A DNA stretch of 64,000 nucleotides from Ligustrum vulgare (GCA_963555705.1 OY743174.1:58302234-58366233); one strand, 5' to 3'. Positions 48,414-60,328 are shown, counted from the first letter of the stretch. The notes: generated by a model not told the origin, from the letters alone. Numbers and translations: made by a program.

Positions 48414-49942
48414 TATGGGATTATAAACACTATTTGTGCTGCCAAAAGAGTGTTTAATATATAGAAGACTATAGTACTATATGACGATTGTTATTCTAAA
48501 CACGAATTCAATTATCAACAAATTCAATCATTTTATAGGTAGGACCAACCATTATTTCACAACAAACAAAACACGCCGAAAGAATAAATTTATTCTACGC
48601 TCTGTTCTTTAACGTAATTATTACAATTTATATATCAATTTATAAATAACACAATTTTTAAAATTACATTTTTTTCTCTTCACTTTTTAATCAATATTTT
48701 GCATCAAAAATACAAATAAACTAATTTTAAATTGTTACAGTGTTGTTGAACAATGCATTTATGTGGCCCATCATTTATGTATAATATAGACCAATACTAA
48801 TCGAATGAGGAAAAAATGACTCAATTGTGATGAACCGACTCCATATACTCTCTCCGTAACAAATACTATAAATTATAAAAAGAGATGCAATTATTAGACT
48901 TTGCAACTAAACTGAAAATTTGCTTTCGATCGCTAACTCCTGTACACGGGATAATTGTTAATTAGTCTAAACCTCGTAATAAATAAATAAATAAATTGAT
49001 GGTGCTGCTTTGAATTATCAAAATTATTGAGGAGAAAACTCAAACAACAATAAAAGGATAAAAGAGAGGTAATTGTGAAATAAAAATGGTAAAATATTTT
49101 TTTTTTCTTGTAACACATATGACAATAAAAGTCACGGATTAATGAAATTGTGACATTTTTTGGATTAAAGATCATGTAATTATTACTTTCATAATATACA
49201 CAATATAAACTATGGAACTTGAATAGGCGATTCAATTTTTTTAAAATTTGAATAATTTTAGAAAGACATTTTTAATTAATATTTTTGAATGACATTATAA
49301 TATGACGAATATATATTGGATGGTGTAAATAACTTCCTCATTACTTACTTACTTTTTCACCACTCAATGTATGTTCGTCATGTCACAATGTCACTTAATA
49401 ATGTCCCCCTAAAATTACTCTTTAAATTTTCAATGTGATATTTTAAGTATTATATTAATATATTAGTATAATAAAAACATTTATTAAATGACGAGGCAAA
49501 ATAATTTTATCTACTTTTCTTAATACTAAATAAATGAGAAACTATAATAATATGAAATTATATTACAAATATTGTAAATCGTTAGATAATAAATTTATAT
49601 AATACTAAACAAATGAGAAAGTATAATTATAACATTATATATTAAGTCATTGATTAATAGCATCATAACCTTTTGGATTCAAGATCATATGGTTATTATA
49701 TTAACAATATACACAATTAAGTTATGAAATTTGAGTAGACAATCCAATTTTTGAAATTTTAGATATTAAAGTAATTTCTAAATAAATAAGAAAGTATAAT
49801 AATATGAAATTATTATAATATTTTAAATTGTTAGATAATGAATTATATAATGTTATTAAATAAGATATTAGGTTATATAACTAGTAGCTAAATATATAAT
49901 GGTAAAGTTGGTATTCAAAAGTTTCCTCTCAATTCTTCCTCT

Positions 49943-49974
<32 letters not shown>

Positions 49975-50477
49975 GACGTAGATATAGATAATTAAGTTTA
50001 TTCACTTATTAGCAAATTATGTTTTTAACTGTGAATATATATTTTATTAACACTTTAGAATTATCACTTTTAAGAAGACTAGACTTATGGAAATAGAATC
50101 AAGTCTAGAAATGGTTATTACTTATTTTATCACATACGATATTACGATATTGTTAAAAGTTATTTTTGTTATTACGATTTACGAGAGGGGAAAATGTAAT
50201 TTTTGTTATTAAAAGTATTTTTTTTCATCCCATTATTTAAAAGAGCAAGTTAAAAGCACAACCTATCTGTAATTAAATTATAATTATAATCTAAATTTAG
50301 ATAATTGCTGACCTGTAGATTTTGATTATCCTTTGAGACAATGTAGTTTAAAGCGTGACATTATTGGAAACATATCGTGGCCCTGCTGGAAAATATTTGG
50401 TGCATAATATGTTGAAAATAATGAATCCTTTAGTTCAATGAGAACCTAATAATATATCCAATGTTGTGGTTGCTACC
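48414..50477. other. AT-rich spacer
   Basis: Holds the Mutator MITE at 49250, an (ATT)n run at 49943-49974, and a block at 50045-50310 homologous to 59630-60150. No gene seen. Confidence 0.4.
49250..49420. mobile_element. Mutator-type MITE, 171 bp
   Basis: Related to the element at 31524 (ATTTTTAATTGACAT-like arms, a TGACATNATNNNATGACG block and its inverse). Flanks TTAAAATTT and TTTAAATTT agree at 8 of 9 positions. Confidence 0.7.
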
Positions 50478-50771
50478 CGTGACAACCCATTTTTGTATTA
50501 GTCAAATCAAGAAATTATTTAGTCAAAGTCAAATATTCAATTGGTTAAATCCAAAAAGGACCTAAGTTGAGGAAATGATTTTATTGGGACTTAAATTGTA
50601 ATTTCAAAAGCTTGAGGATTCTGATGATAGAAATAGAAATTTTAATATTTAGCTTGCAATCATTGGAAGTCAAGGACTTACTTTTTATGTTATATGGAAG
50701 TGTGGGGCCTTGAGTTGCAGTTATATCATGGTTATTTAGGAAAATGCTTAAAGCACCTCGGAACTTACCTC

Positions 50772-50859
50772 CGAGGTGACCCCCTCCTCACATGGAGGGG
50801 GTGGAGCCCATTTGCGCAAGTGGGCTCCACCCCCTCCATGTGAGGAGGGGGTCACCTCG
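50772..50859. repeat. 88-bp palindrome (hairpin, no loop)
   Basis: CGAGGTGACCCCCTCCTCAC and the following 19 bases are perfectly inverted at 50821-50859; the centre TTTGCGCAAG is itself self-complementary with one T/G wobble. A further ten outer bases (AAGCACCTCG / CGAGGTGCTT) also match, with an 11-base insertion on the left. Its high GC contrasts with the AT-rich surroundings. Confidence 0.95.
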
Positions 50860-52126
50860 AGGTGCTTGTATCATAATCCGGTTATTTATTAATTAGAGGA
50901 TAAGTACCCATCTCTCTCATTCTTGGAGGGACAAAAAAACGACAGTGAGAGCCTGGGAAGGAAAAATAGAGGTGAAAAAGGAAAGAAAATGGAAGAAAAA
51001 GTGGAAGGCGGTGGAGACTTTGAAGATAAAAACAAAGTTATTTTCCATTCTTCTTCTTCTTCTTCTTCTTCTATTTATTTTTTTAATACACAGCACCAAA
51101 GGGAAACTTAGATAGAGATGGATTCGAGAGAGGTTGAAATATATTGAGCTGGAAGGTAGAAATATTCTTGCAACCGGAAATGAAAAAGAAACGAGAATAC
51201 GGACGATAACGACGACTTTCTATTGGGTCGTTCTACTTGCTTGGAGTTGATTACTCGGCCACACAAGGTAAAAGTTGAGATGGGTTCCTTTTCGTCGTGC
51301 CTATTGATTGTAGTTAAACTCTTTAAACAAAGCAAGTACTAATGAAAGAAGGAATTTAGTTTATCAAGAGTTGAGGCAATGTAGTTGTAGTGGGTCGACC
51401 AATATAGTAAGAGATAGGGGAAGAGCTAATACCACATAAAGAATTCCTTATTAAATTTTTGTATTATATTTTTGGCAGTGATGGTGAGATGGGAAAAGTA
51501 AATCGACCATCCTAGTTCGCAACACCCAACTTGGTGAGTGAAAAAACTTAATTATCTTCAAAAATTGATAATTACTTATATAATTATCTTAAACGTGATT
51601 ATGTGATTTGTTTGTCCAATTACGTGATTATGTGAATTATTTATCCAGTTACGTGATTATTGTGAAATATTATGAGAATACGAGATTTGTGGAATTACAA
51701 AGATTGTGAATTGATTATATGTTCGATGAAATGTGAGACATATGTGTGATATTGAAATCTACCAAAAAGTATCCGTAATTATATATTTATTCTAGTTCAC
51801 TGAGGGGCTTTGATCGTGTTCTATACTACACTGAGGGGTCTTTGACCGGGTATGATATTACCCTGAATCGGTCGACCGTGTATGATATAGTTCACTGAGG
51901 GGTCTTAGCCGTGTTCTAGAATTGATTATCAGAGCTTTTTGAGACTAGCCCTAGAGGCAGTCGACTAGCATATGACCAGAGTACAGATTATATTCAGTGG
52001 GTACATTTTGGTGAGATCTGCTAGAGTATGGCCATAACTAGAGATTACAGACTGTGTTGACAGTATATTATGGATGATGTTAGATTACAGATTGTGATGA
52101 CAGTGTAAACAGATGATGATATTTTT

Positions 52127-52368
52127 CGGCATGAAGAGTTTGTCTCTCTTCTTGACTACGATATAGGAGATTACATTGTGAACTCAATTTTGAGTAAATT
52201 CATATAAATGAGAAAATATATTTGTTTTCGAAATTCTCCACTCAGTTCGGCATGAAGAGTATGTCTCTCTTCTTGACTACGATATAGGAGATTACATTGT
52301 GAACTCAATTTTGAGTAAATTCATATAAATGAGAAAATATATTTGTTTTCGAAATTCTCCACTCACTG
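52127..52368. repeat. 121-bp tandem duplication in the solo LTR
   Basis: The unit starting CGGCATGAAGAG at 52127 repeats at 52248 with almost no differences (GTTTGTC versus GTATGTC near the start). Confidence 0.9.
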
Positions 52369-52704
52369 AGCTATCAACTAATTATTTTCCCACTATTTTC
52401 TGAATAGATAACAGTTGAGTTCTGGAAGCCTGAAGAGCCTGTTGATTTTGGAGCCACTCCAGTATGACATGTCGAGGTTATTATTTCATTTAAACTTAGC
52501 ATTTCATATCAGTTGGGGCCCACATTATTTTAATATAAAATGATTTTTTATTATTTAGCTATGATTGATAGTAGATCACAGTCAGCCTTGGTGATGGGTC
52601 CGACGTTTAGCTGGCACCCATCATCGACGCATACCATGTCTCGAGTCCATTTGGGTGATTCGGGGCGGGTCGTGTCACTACTATTAGTGCATTATTATAT
52701 AAAA

Positions 52705-53699
52705 CTAGTATTTTCACACATGCGATGCACAGGAATATAGTTTTAATAGTGATTTCGATCAAAATTTATGAAAATATATTAATTATATAATCATATCAAA
52801 TAAAAACATAGTACAATAATATTTTAATATAAAATATTATTGAATTCAAGACTTAAAAAAAAAAGTAATCAAAATAGGAAATGCAACATTTAAAAAACTA
52901 ATAAGAAATAAGAAATTATGATCATTATAAGATTTTTTTTTTTCTTTTTAAAATTGTTAGTGTCTTAAAAAAAAAAATTATTTACTATTTATTTGTTTTT
53001 TAAACTTTCTTTTTTTAAAATAAGTTATTTTTTATCTTTTTTATATATATTAAATTATTTACAACCATAAATCTATATTTGCTTTGAATTGGTAAAGAAT
53101 ATTGTTGTTATATTTTTTATTTATTTAATTTTACTCCAAATGAGTAAATGTCATTTTATTTCTAAAATAATTTTTTTTAGAAATATTTCTGATCTTTGAA
53201 ATAATTATTTATTTTTAAATTAAAATCGATTCGACCCCGGTTCAACCCGATTCAATCTTCTAACCCCTGACTTGTTGCCTCTTTGAAGTCGAACAATTTT
53301 AGGTTTTCTGAATACGGAATATTATATAAATTAAATGATATAATTTAAAATGAAGTAAAAAATATAAAGTAAAACTTTGACATTTGATCTTTTCGACGAT
53401 TTTACAGACAATGTTTTTACAGTTTGCTCTCACTTGTTATATTGTATTAAACTTCTTGTTGAGATCTTCAATTTGACATATATATTACATATTTTTCGAC
53501 TTCAAAATAATACAATAATGTGTATGATTAAAAAAGTGAATTATAAAATGGTTTATAACCATTTTTACATGTTTATTGAACACATGCTTAAAAATAATTT
53601 TAATACTAATAGTTGCCCATAGGATTTTTCAAATACATTCCAACATGCGAGAGTGATTACTTCTAACTCTTGTTAATTGTCATTACATATGACGGAAAA
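52705..53699 (-). mobile_element. Minus-strand Helitron 3' end and following ~1 kb
   Basis: Read on the minus strand, the sequence ends CCTGTGCATCGCATGTGTGA...ATACTAG with CTAG at 52708-52705 and T beyond it: a Helitron terminus in the opposite direction to all others here. The 5' end was not found; a 48-bp direct repeat (50452-50474 plus 52678-52704, and 53700-53747) flanks the segment. Confidence 0.5.
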
Positions 53700-53986
53700 T
53701 TATATCCAATGTTGTGGTTGCTGCTATTACTGCATTATTATATAAAATTTACCCCAAATATAAACAATCTACAAAATGTGCATCAATTATTGCGTTCAAT
53801 TGTTGAAATAAGGAGTGCGTTCAATTATTGAAATGAGTAGTGTATCACTAGATTATCGAATCGGTTATTTTTTCATATAGAAAAGTCATCATTCAAAAGC
53901 ATCATATACCCGATAGTAAATAGTAGGAGAGTTCAACTAGCTATTGGTATGATCCATGTCCTGCATGAGCAAGAACTACAATTAGG

Positions 53987-54748
53987 ATGTTGTGGTTTCT
54001 TTCGATCAAGAGGAATGAAGCGAAGTACAAGGAGAATCGGATGGAACCGATATCAAATCATTTGAAGAGTATATCGCATGCTCTCATTTCTTCACACGGG
54101 ATGGCTCTTCAAATCACATCATTGGTGTGGGGACCTGGCTGTCGCCCCATTAGTTGGACTAGAGGAATGACGCGAAGTATAGGGGTTTCAGATGGAGCCA
54201 CGATCGGATCATTTGGAGAGTATATCATATGCTCTCTTTTCTTCATATGCGATGACTCTTCAAACCACTTTATTGGTGTGGGGACATGGCTGTCGCCTAT
54301 TATTTGGTATATCTATTGCTCTCCCTCCCCTATTACCCTCTATTTTAGTTCTTTAGCACTTCATCAGTGAGATCATACAAGATCAACACTGATAAATGTG
54401 TCAAGGATGGTACTGCTAATGGCAGAGGCATCATCAGTGACCATATAAGACAATGCGTCAAGGTGTTCTCATCCTTCTATGGAGATTGCTTTATTCCCGA
54501 GGCTGAGTTGTGAGCTATTTTTGATGGCATACTTCTCGTCTGTTGACTTAACATTCCATACATTTTGGTCGAGACTGACTTCGCTGTGGCCATTGATCAC
54601 TGCATCACTGGGGGCGGAGGACCATGGACAATTTAGGGAATTCTTTGTCAGAATAGAGACATCCTTCACTTCGATTGAGATATTATCTCACATCTATCAT
54701 GAGGGTAATCAGGTGGCTGGCTCACTCACATTTGAATGTTGGAATTAG
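53987..54748 (+). pseudogene. LINE (non-LTR) C-terminus with RNase H-like domain, decayed
   Basis: From about 54370 the frames read YKINTDKCVKDGTANGRGII, then FSSFYGDCFIPEAEL, stop, AIFDGILLV, VETDFAVAIDHCIT and ISHIYHEGNQVAGSLTFE. This is the plant non-LTR-retrotransposon type of RNase H with its NTDG-like, EAEL and DS/DF-AVxxI motifs. A region before it (54010-54310) holds two diverged copies of an ~150-bp unit. Stops and shifts show that it is dead. Confidence 0.7.
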
Positions 54749-55509
54749 TGACGCTATCAGGAGTACGAACCGCGTGATCTACGTCGCTGACTTATGGCAC
54801 TTGTGCAAATTGACAGATATGAAATGTGCAGCTTTAGAAGCCTCTAGTGTAGTTTGCATGTACATTCTTCTCATTGTACATGGAGTAGTACTCCATCATT
54901 TATTGCTTTCAATATCTCTACTTTTCACTTGTTACACTCACTCTTTTGGAAGTCGATTTTATGTCACCCTCCTTCCCTGTATTTTTTATAATATACATAG
55001 TTGGGAAATCTTAACCCCTCAATCTTCTTAGGTAATGCCTAAAAACTGATCAATGATGTGTAGATGTCTTTGCTAAAAAATAAAATAAAATAAAAAAAGT
55101 AGTCATACTTGAAACGGAGTGAATTATGGATATGTCAAATTGAGCACTTCTTAAATTGTGTTTATGTCTACGAGTTAGGAAAAATATGCATCTTAGCCCA
55201 TGTTTGTGCCCCATTATTTAGGAAATAATGTGGTTTTGAATAGTATTTTTGGGAGAATGTGTGGTTAAAATTTGTTTGAAAAGTTAAAATTGTGAGCTTT
55301 AATAAAATGGATGGTTAAGATTGAGTGTCTAAAAAAATTGATTTTCAAATAATGGGACTCAAACAGGGACTAATAGTAGCACCAACAGATCATTATTTCC
55401 AACAACTTAATTCTACCCAGAAAAGGCAATATTACAGCATTAGTGTCTTTTATTCACCACTATAAAATACATAAAAGTACTCTTCAACTTATAAAACAAA
55501 GAAAAAAGA
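54749..55509. other. Spacer / 3' flank of the P450 pseudogene
   Basis: No coding signal. The last part probably corresponds to the pseudogene 3' untranslated region. Confidence 0.3.
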
Positions 55510-56363
55510 TCACAATTTGATTGGAAATGCCTTAAGAGGTATGGCCTTGTGCATAGTAGTTGTATATTCTTCATTCATGTCAATTTCTTCTTGTCTGTGT
55601 CCCTCTTCAAGTCTCCAATCAAAGTTGTGTATCAAAGCGGCCAACCTGACATGTACTATCCGGTGCGCCAAAGGCAATCCCGGGCATATTCTCCTCCCCG
55701 CACCAAAGGGAATGAAGTTGAAATCTTGGCCATTGAAACCGATTTTGTTATCCAAAAATCTTTCTGGCACGAATGATTCTGGACTCGACCAAATGTTTGA
55801 ATCTCTACTGATTGCCCATATATTAACAAGTATTTGCGCATTTTTGGGGATTATGCAACCATTGATTTCTACATTGGCCACAGCTTTATGTGGTACTAAC
55901 AAGGGTCTGTTAGGGTGAAACCTATGTGTTTCTTTCATGACGGCCTGTAAGTAGGGGAGCTTTGAAATATCTTATTCTTGAATGACACCATGCTTCCCAA
56001 TCACATCACAAAGCTCATTTTTAGCTTTCGACATCATCTTCGGAATGCGGAGTAATTCAGCCATTGCCCATTCAACAGTAGCTGGAATCGTATCTGTCCC
56101 ACCAAGAAATAAATCCTACAAAATAGAAACCCAAATATAAGACCATATTCTCTTTACTGTTTTGGGATCGTTTTCTGTTTTTATTTTCGAAAATAAAAAC
56201 TTGTTCTCTTTACCATTTTCGAAAATGCATTTTGGAAAACAAAAAAAAAATTTGTACATTTTGGGCGTTTTAAGTGTATTTCAACAGAAAATACTCAAAA
56301 CGTGGAAAATACGTTTTCGATTTTTTTTTTTAAGAATTATCCTATCTTAGAACTAAGCTTAAT

Positions 56364-56364
<1 letters not shown>

Positions 56365-56390
<26 letters not shown>
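56365..56390. repeat. (AC)n microsatellite
   Basis: A run of AC units exactly at the left edge of the pseudogene intron insertion. Confidence 0.9.
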
Positions 56391-56396
<6 letters not shown>

Positions 56397-58339
56397 TTGA
56401 AGTATTGCACCTGTGTTTATTACATTCCACAAGATGCTACCTCCTATACATTTTAAACTACCATACATAATCATAGGCCAATCTAACAGAGTGGTGTTAG
56501 TTTAGAAGATAACCAGTGAAGACTCAATGTCTGATCCACTTGCACGATTAGCTTGGTCATGAGCATTGAACTTGTTTTGGGAATTGGAATCAGATCACTA
56601 TCTTCAGACAACTGTGAGACAAATTGAAGGCATCAAAAGAAAATTAAAATGAGCTAAACGTAATAATTTTTGGTTAACTATGCAACTTTACAAGAAAACA
56701 AAAACATAAAAATGTAATAAAAGATAAATCATTGGGATGAGAAGAAAAGTCAAAGTCAAAACACATCAAGAAATATTGAAACAAACTTGGATTCAGTGAA
56801 ATTTGTTTATTCATGACAAAAGAAAAATAAGGGAATTCAATCAACTTACTAACGATAGGCAAGTCTAGTTCAAGACCAACAAGCTCCAAAAGCTTGAAAC
56901 CATCATGTAGGGCATATACACATCACATCATTTGGTTTCAGTTGAAGCCGTTAGGTTGTTCCAGTCAACACCAACTTCTATTATAGCCTCAATAGCATTA
57001 GGTAATACCTGTGCATGACAAATGAAGTGTTTCAAGTGTTCTGTGTATGAAAAGAATTATCCTCTTCATTTGATAAATTCCTTAGGTCAAAGAGATCAGA
57101 AACAATAGCTTCCTCCTTCCGTAGATATCAAGTGAGAAGTGTTGAATATGATTATTAAGTGCTTGTGGGGATCCTGGATTTATCCGCTCAAGAGGATTTT
57201 TGTATTGAAGTACGAATAAATTGAGATATAACTTTCTCCAATGGAATTTTTTTATCACGTGATATCCAAGAACAAGTACATCAACAAATATGAAAACAGA
57301 ACACTGTCCTACCATTTCTTCATTTTGTTCATTACTCGTGTGTGTCAACTTATATAGACTCAACTATCATAATAGACAGACTTCAATAAACTACAGCTCA
57401 TTCGAATGGACTGCATGCAATGGTATCTGCAACAAGTACATAACCTAAGAAATAAACAACCTTACAAGTCCCACACAGAGCACTACTTCTCAAACAGCCA
57501 TTAACACCAATGTTGTGCCATTTGTTATAATATTTGTACTTAACAAGAGAAATATACATAACGTATCGAAATTTCCCCAAATTATAATCTGAATTTAATC
57601 ATTTATAACAAAACATCCAAAATTAATTCAGCTTTAAATTGAATGAATAAACACTCATATATTTGTAAAAATAATAAACCATACGAACCATTCCGTTGAT
57701 AATGGCGAAAATGCGGGAAGAGAGAGAGAGAGACGGTCTTTTTCTGAAACATTAGTTTTCATTATTTCATCAATTGATTTCTTCTTTTCCAGTATCTAAC
57801 TTCAAAATAGAGAATGAAAAACTATGGTGGAGAGAAATCGTTTTTGATTACCATATTCAATTTCAAAAAATAAAAATTTATTGTAATAAGAAGCAATGAG
57901 TTAGCGGTTTTTATTTCACCTATTTTCTTTTCATCCTTGTTTCCCTGTGGCTAATTTTTCCCATGACCTCAATTGCTAAGCTTACCAGCAAATTTCCAGA
58001 TTGAAAGCAAAAAAATTGTGTGTCGGCTCGAGAGAAAGAGAGAGAGGTGTTGAGGAGGCTTTCCTCAATTGGGTTGCTGTCGATCGCGACGGTTTGTAAG
58101 GGATGGAGAGAAATCACGAAGAAGCTTTAGTCGCAGCGGAGGTGGTCCAACTCCAGCGAAGGCAGAGAACGAGTAGCAGAGAGAGCGACGAAATCTACAG
58201 CTATTGGAAGATTCTAGGGCTGAATTTAGAAAGAAAGAAGAAAGCGTCTTTCAGTGAAGAAAAGAAATCGCATTTCTGCCTTAGGAACAGTAAAATTGAA
58301 AGTGGATCTTATATAATAGTGATATATATATATTTTGTG
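56371..58339. mobile_element. ~2-kb insertion in the pseudogene intron, carries gene fragments
   Basis: The intron homology to the intact gene stops at about 56370 (AGCTTAATACACACA) and resumes at about 58340, so nearly 2 kb was added here. The left edge is an (AC)n run. It holds a response regulator relic (56520-57000, minus) and a 79-aa plus-strand frame (58103-58342, MERNHEEALVAAEVVQLQRR) of unknown nature. No terminal repeats were identified, so the element class is unknown. Confidence 0.55.
56840..56920 (-). pseudogene. Type-B response regulator (ARR) receiver-domain relic
   Basis: On the minus strand, frames shifted by one base read VYMPYM then DGFKLLELVGLELDLPIV, ending at a GTAAGT donor near 56852. 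This VxMPDMDGFKLLE...GLEMDLPV stretch is very characteristic of the phosphate-receiver domain of cytokinin type-B regulators; the exon also ends there in such genes. Small deletions break the frame (the Asp of DMDG region is affected). About 250 bp downstream, SDSNSQNKFNAHDQANRASG resembles the linker after that domain, which suggests an intron-containing genomic fragment. Confidence 0.65.
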
Positions 58340-59385
58340 TAAAATTATCCTAACTTGGAATTAAGCCTAAATAAAGTTTTTTTTTTTTTTTTTTTTTTTA
58401 GAAATATCTTAACTTGGAATTAAGCCTAAAATAAAGTTTTACTGAATTCAATATCAACATTACAAAAAAAATTAAGTGGGAATTCTTATTGTTATATTTT
58501 AAAAAATGCCTTGATAAATGGACTCTGGTGATTTTGAGAAAACTTGCATTTTCTGGATTTTAATAGAACTAGAGCTTTCTCAAATCCCGAACCTGACCAA
58601 GTTGTGTTAATATAGACTCTTAGTGCTCACATTAGTGTGTTGCAGGTAACCATGTTTTCAATGTATTGTGAAAGGAAATTTGAGTTTGAGCTAGTAGAAT
58701 TCTGCAAGCAAATTAATTAAAAATAGTTTAAGTAGTATTCTGTAAAATTTCAAACATAACGTATTTTCCAACTTTTCATTTTCAAAAACAGTTTTCAGAA
58801 ATGACAAACCATACGCGTTTTCAGCAAATTTGAAAACAAAAATAAAAACAGGAAATATAAAACATTTTTCGAAAATGAAAATACAAAATAAAATATAAAC
58901 AGAACGCCACATAAATATTTCTTCTTACATATTTCTACAGCAATAAAATCAAAGTCCATATTGTTAGTAGATGCTTGATTTCTTTTTGGCTTAATTCTGA
59001 CTTGTGATTTTGAGGGAGATCGAGAAGCGCGGCCAGTAAATCATTTTTCTGTAACGTACCTCTCAATTTCACCCGGTGATCTATAATACTATCCAGAATT
59101 GCATATAATTTTCCGAAATAAAACTTGGTTCGCCGTGAGATGCCTTGTGGATCAACATATTTAAGAAGTGGAAAGTAATTTGCAAGATTAGGACTCCCAA
59201 TACATTTCATTACATTCCACACGACATCCTTAAACTCTCGAGAGGAATCAGAATCGAAATCAGCAAAATCAACTGAGAAAATAGTGAACGATATCATGTT
59301 AAGTGAGGTCGTAAATGTAGCCTCAGCTATATCCACTGCATGACCATCAAGGCAACATTGATTCACATAGTCCAATAGTTTGATT

Positions 59386-59654
59386 ACCGACAAATCTAAT
59401 CAATTTATGGAACATGCCGTATCTCAAACAAATCAATCCATGAGGTAATATCCTATGTATTTATCAATTATTTATTATATGGGACCCGCAATTATCTTAT
59501 CACAATCTAACGTTAGAGGGAATTGATTGCATCAATGAAAGTTAAATTATATTAATATTCATTCCAGTTTAGTTACCTAATTATAATTTACTCTCACCTA
59601 GCAAATAATATTTGTAGCTGGTGAAGTGGGACTGAGTCAAAATTATCACATCAA
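59386..59654. other. Sequence replacing the 5' half of the pseudogene exon 1
   Basis: P450 homology stops abruptly at about 59385. The following AT-rich sequence is weakly similar to 49980-50050, so the break joins P450 exon 1 to an unrelated, repeated segment. Confidence 0.4.
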
Positions 59655-59936
59655 GGGCATCTTTAACGGTGCCGTCGGTCCAAAATTGTTTGCCTATGTG
59701 ACATGAAGAAATTATTAAAATATTTCAAAAAGTGTCAGAAGGTCGTCCGTAAGGTCTGCAATTGGACATTTGTGGAGACATTTGATCTTGATTATTTTTT
59801 TTTTTGTATCATTCTCTTTCTTCATTTCTATCGCTCTTCAAGGACTCTTTCTCCCCTCTCTCTTACTTTTACTTTCTCTCTCTTTCAGAAATGCACTATT
59901 CATCAACTGGATTGATAGTTCACGTTAAAGATGCTC
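59655..59936. mobile_element. MITE, 282 bp, GGGCATCTTTAACG ends
   Basis: The left end GGGCATCTTTAACG is inverted at the right end CGTTAAAGATGCTC. The site without it is visible at about 50060 (AATTATCAC...ACTAGACTT). Flanks CAA and TAA fit a 3-bp Tourist/Harbinger-like target. Confidence 0.75.
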
Positions 59937-60167
59937 TAAACTAGACTTGATGGAAATGGAATCACGTTTAGGAATAGTTGTTACATATTTTATCAAATAC
60001 GACGTTAAAAGTTATTTTTGTTATTACGAGAGGGGAAATGTTATTTTTGTTATTAAAAGAATTTAATTTTTTTTTTCATCCTATAATTTAAAAAAAGAAG
60101 TCAGAAGCACAACCTATATCAAGCTCTGTATCTTTGAATTCTAAATTTAGATAATTTGCTAAGATAT

Positions 60168-60316
60168 TGTTAGAGTTATAATATTCTAGATTCATCTAGA
60201 ATTAGTTATTAGATTTAGCTTGTTAATTTTTCTATAAATAGTCCTAAGCATTGTAATCATTTCACCAAATAATTCATAAATAAAAATTTTATATTCTCCT
60301 TCCTAAAATTTGTTCA
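60168..60316 (+). repeat. Short copia-type LTR, 149 bp
   Basis: Begins TGTTAGAG and ends TTGTTCA; contains CTATAAATAG as a TATA box. The primer site follows at once (60317). The second LTR was not found, so this is the left end of a truncated element. Confidence 0.75.
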
Positions 60317-60328
60317 TGATATCAAAGC
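60317..60328 (+). other. Primer binding site, initiator tRNA-Met type (decayed)
   Basis: TGATATCAAAGC matches TGGTATCAGAGC at 10 of 12 positions, directly after the LTR. A short gag-like start (DPHSPLYNMHVVLRQQG) follows near 60451-60505. Confidence 0.75.

Larger units (their letters stand above)
50478..52677. mobile_element. 2.2-kb solo LTR-like insertion
   Basis: Ends TGACAACCC (50480) and GGGTCGTGTCA (to 52677), an inverted pair of the kind seen on long Ty3 LTRs. Flanks CTACC and CTACT look like a slightly decayed 5-bp duplication. The site without the insertion is seen at 53700-53747. It contains an 88-bp palindrome, TTTGACCGTGT/CACTGAGGGG repeats (51795-51925) and a 121-bp tandem duplication. 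No coding sequence. Confidence 0.7.
55510..59385 (-). pseudogene. CYP76-like P450 pseudogene, paralogue of 1470-5911
   Basis: Exon 2 is 56115-55510, 606 nt, exactly as long as in the intact gene and ending with the same AFPIKL and stop. It keeps ExxR (KETHR), PERF and the heme loop FGAGRRICPG. Codon TAA at 55974-55972 interrupts IQE/DISKLPYLQ, and the I-helix reads GGTDTI rather than AGADTT. Exon 1 survives only as 59385-58965 (LLDYVNQC ... EIKHLL); the first ~150 residues, including the anchor and PPGP hinge, are gone. The donor site is destroyed (CTACTAACAATATGG where the intact gene has CTCCTGGTGAGT). The intron repeat is shared with the intact gene, so this is a DNA duplicate and not a retrocopy. 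Confidence 0.92.

Noticed and set aside
50917..51111. Frames with Arg or Ser runs on both strands
   Set aside because: Caused by a (TCT)n stretch inside the LTR-like insertion.
55517..55918. 133-aa plus-strand frame
   Set aside because: It is antisense to the P450 pseudogene exon 2 and has no independent support.
58103..58342. 79-aa frame as a real small gene
   Set aside because: Highly charged, no recognised domain, and it lies within an insertion in a pseudogene intron; noted only inside that insertion.
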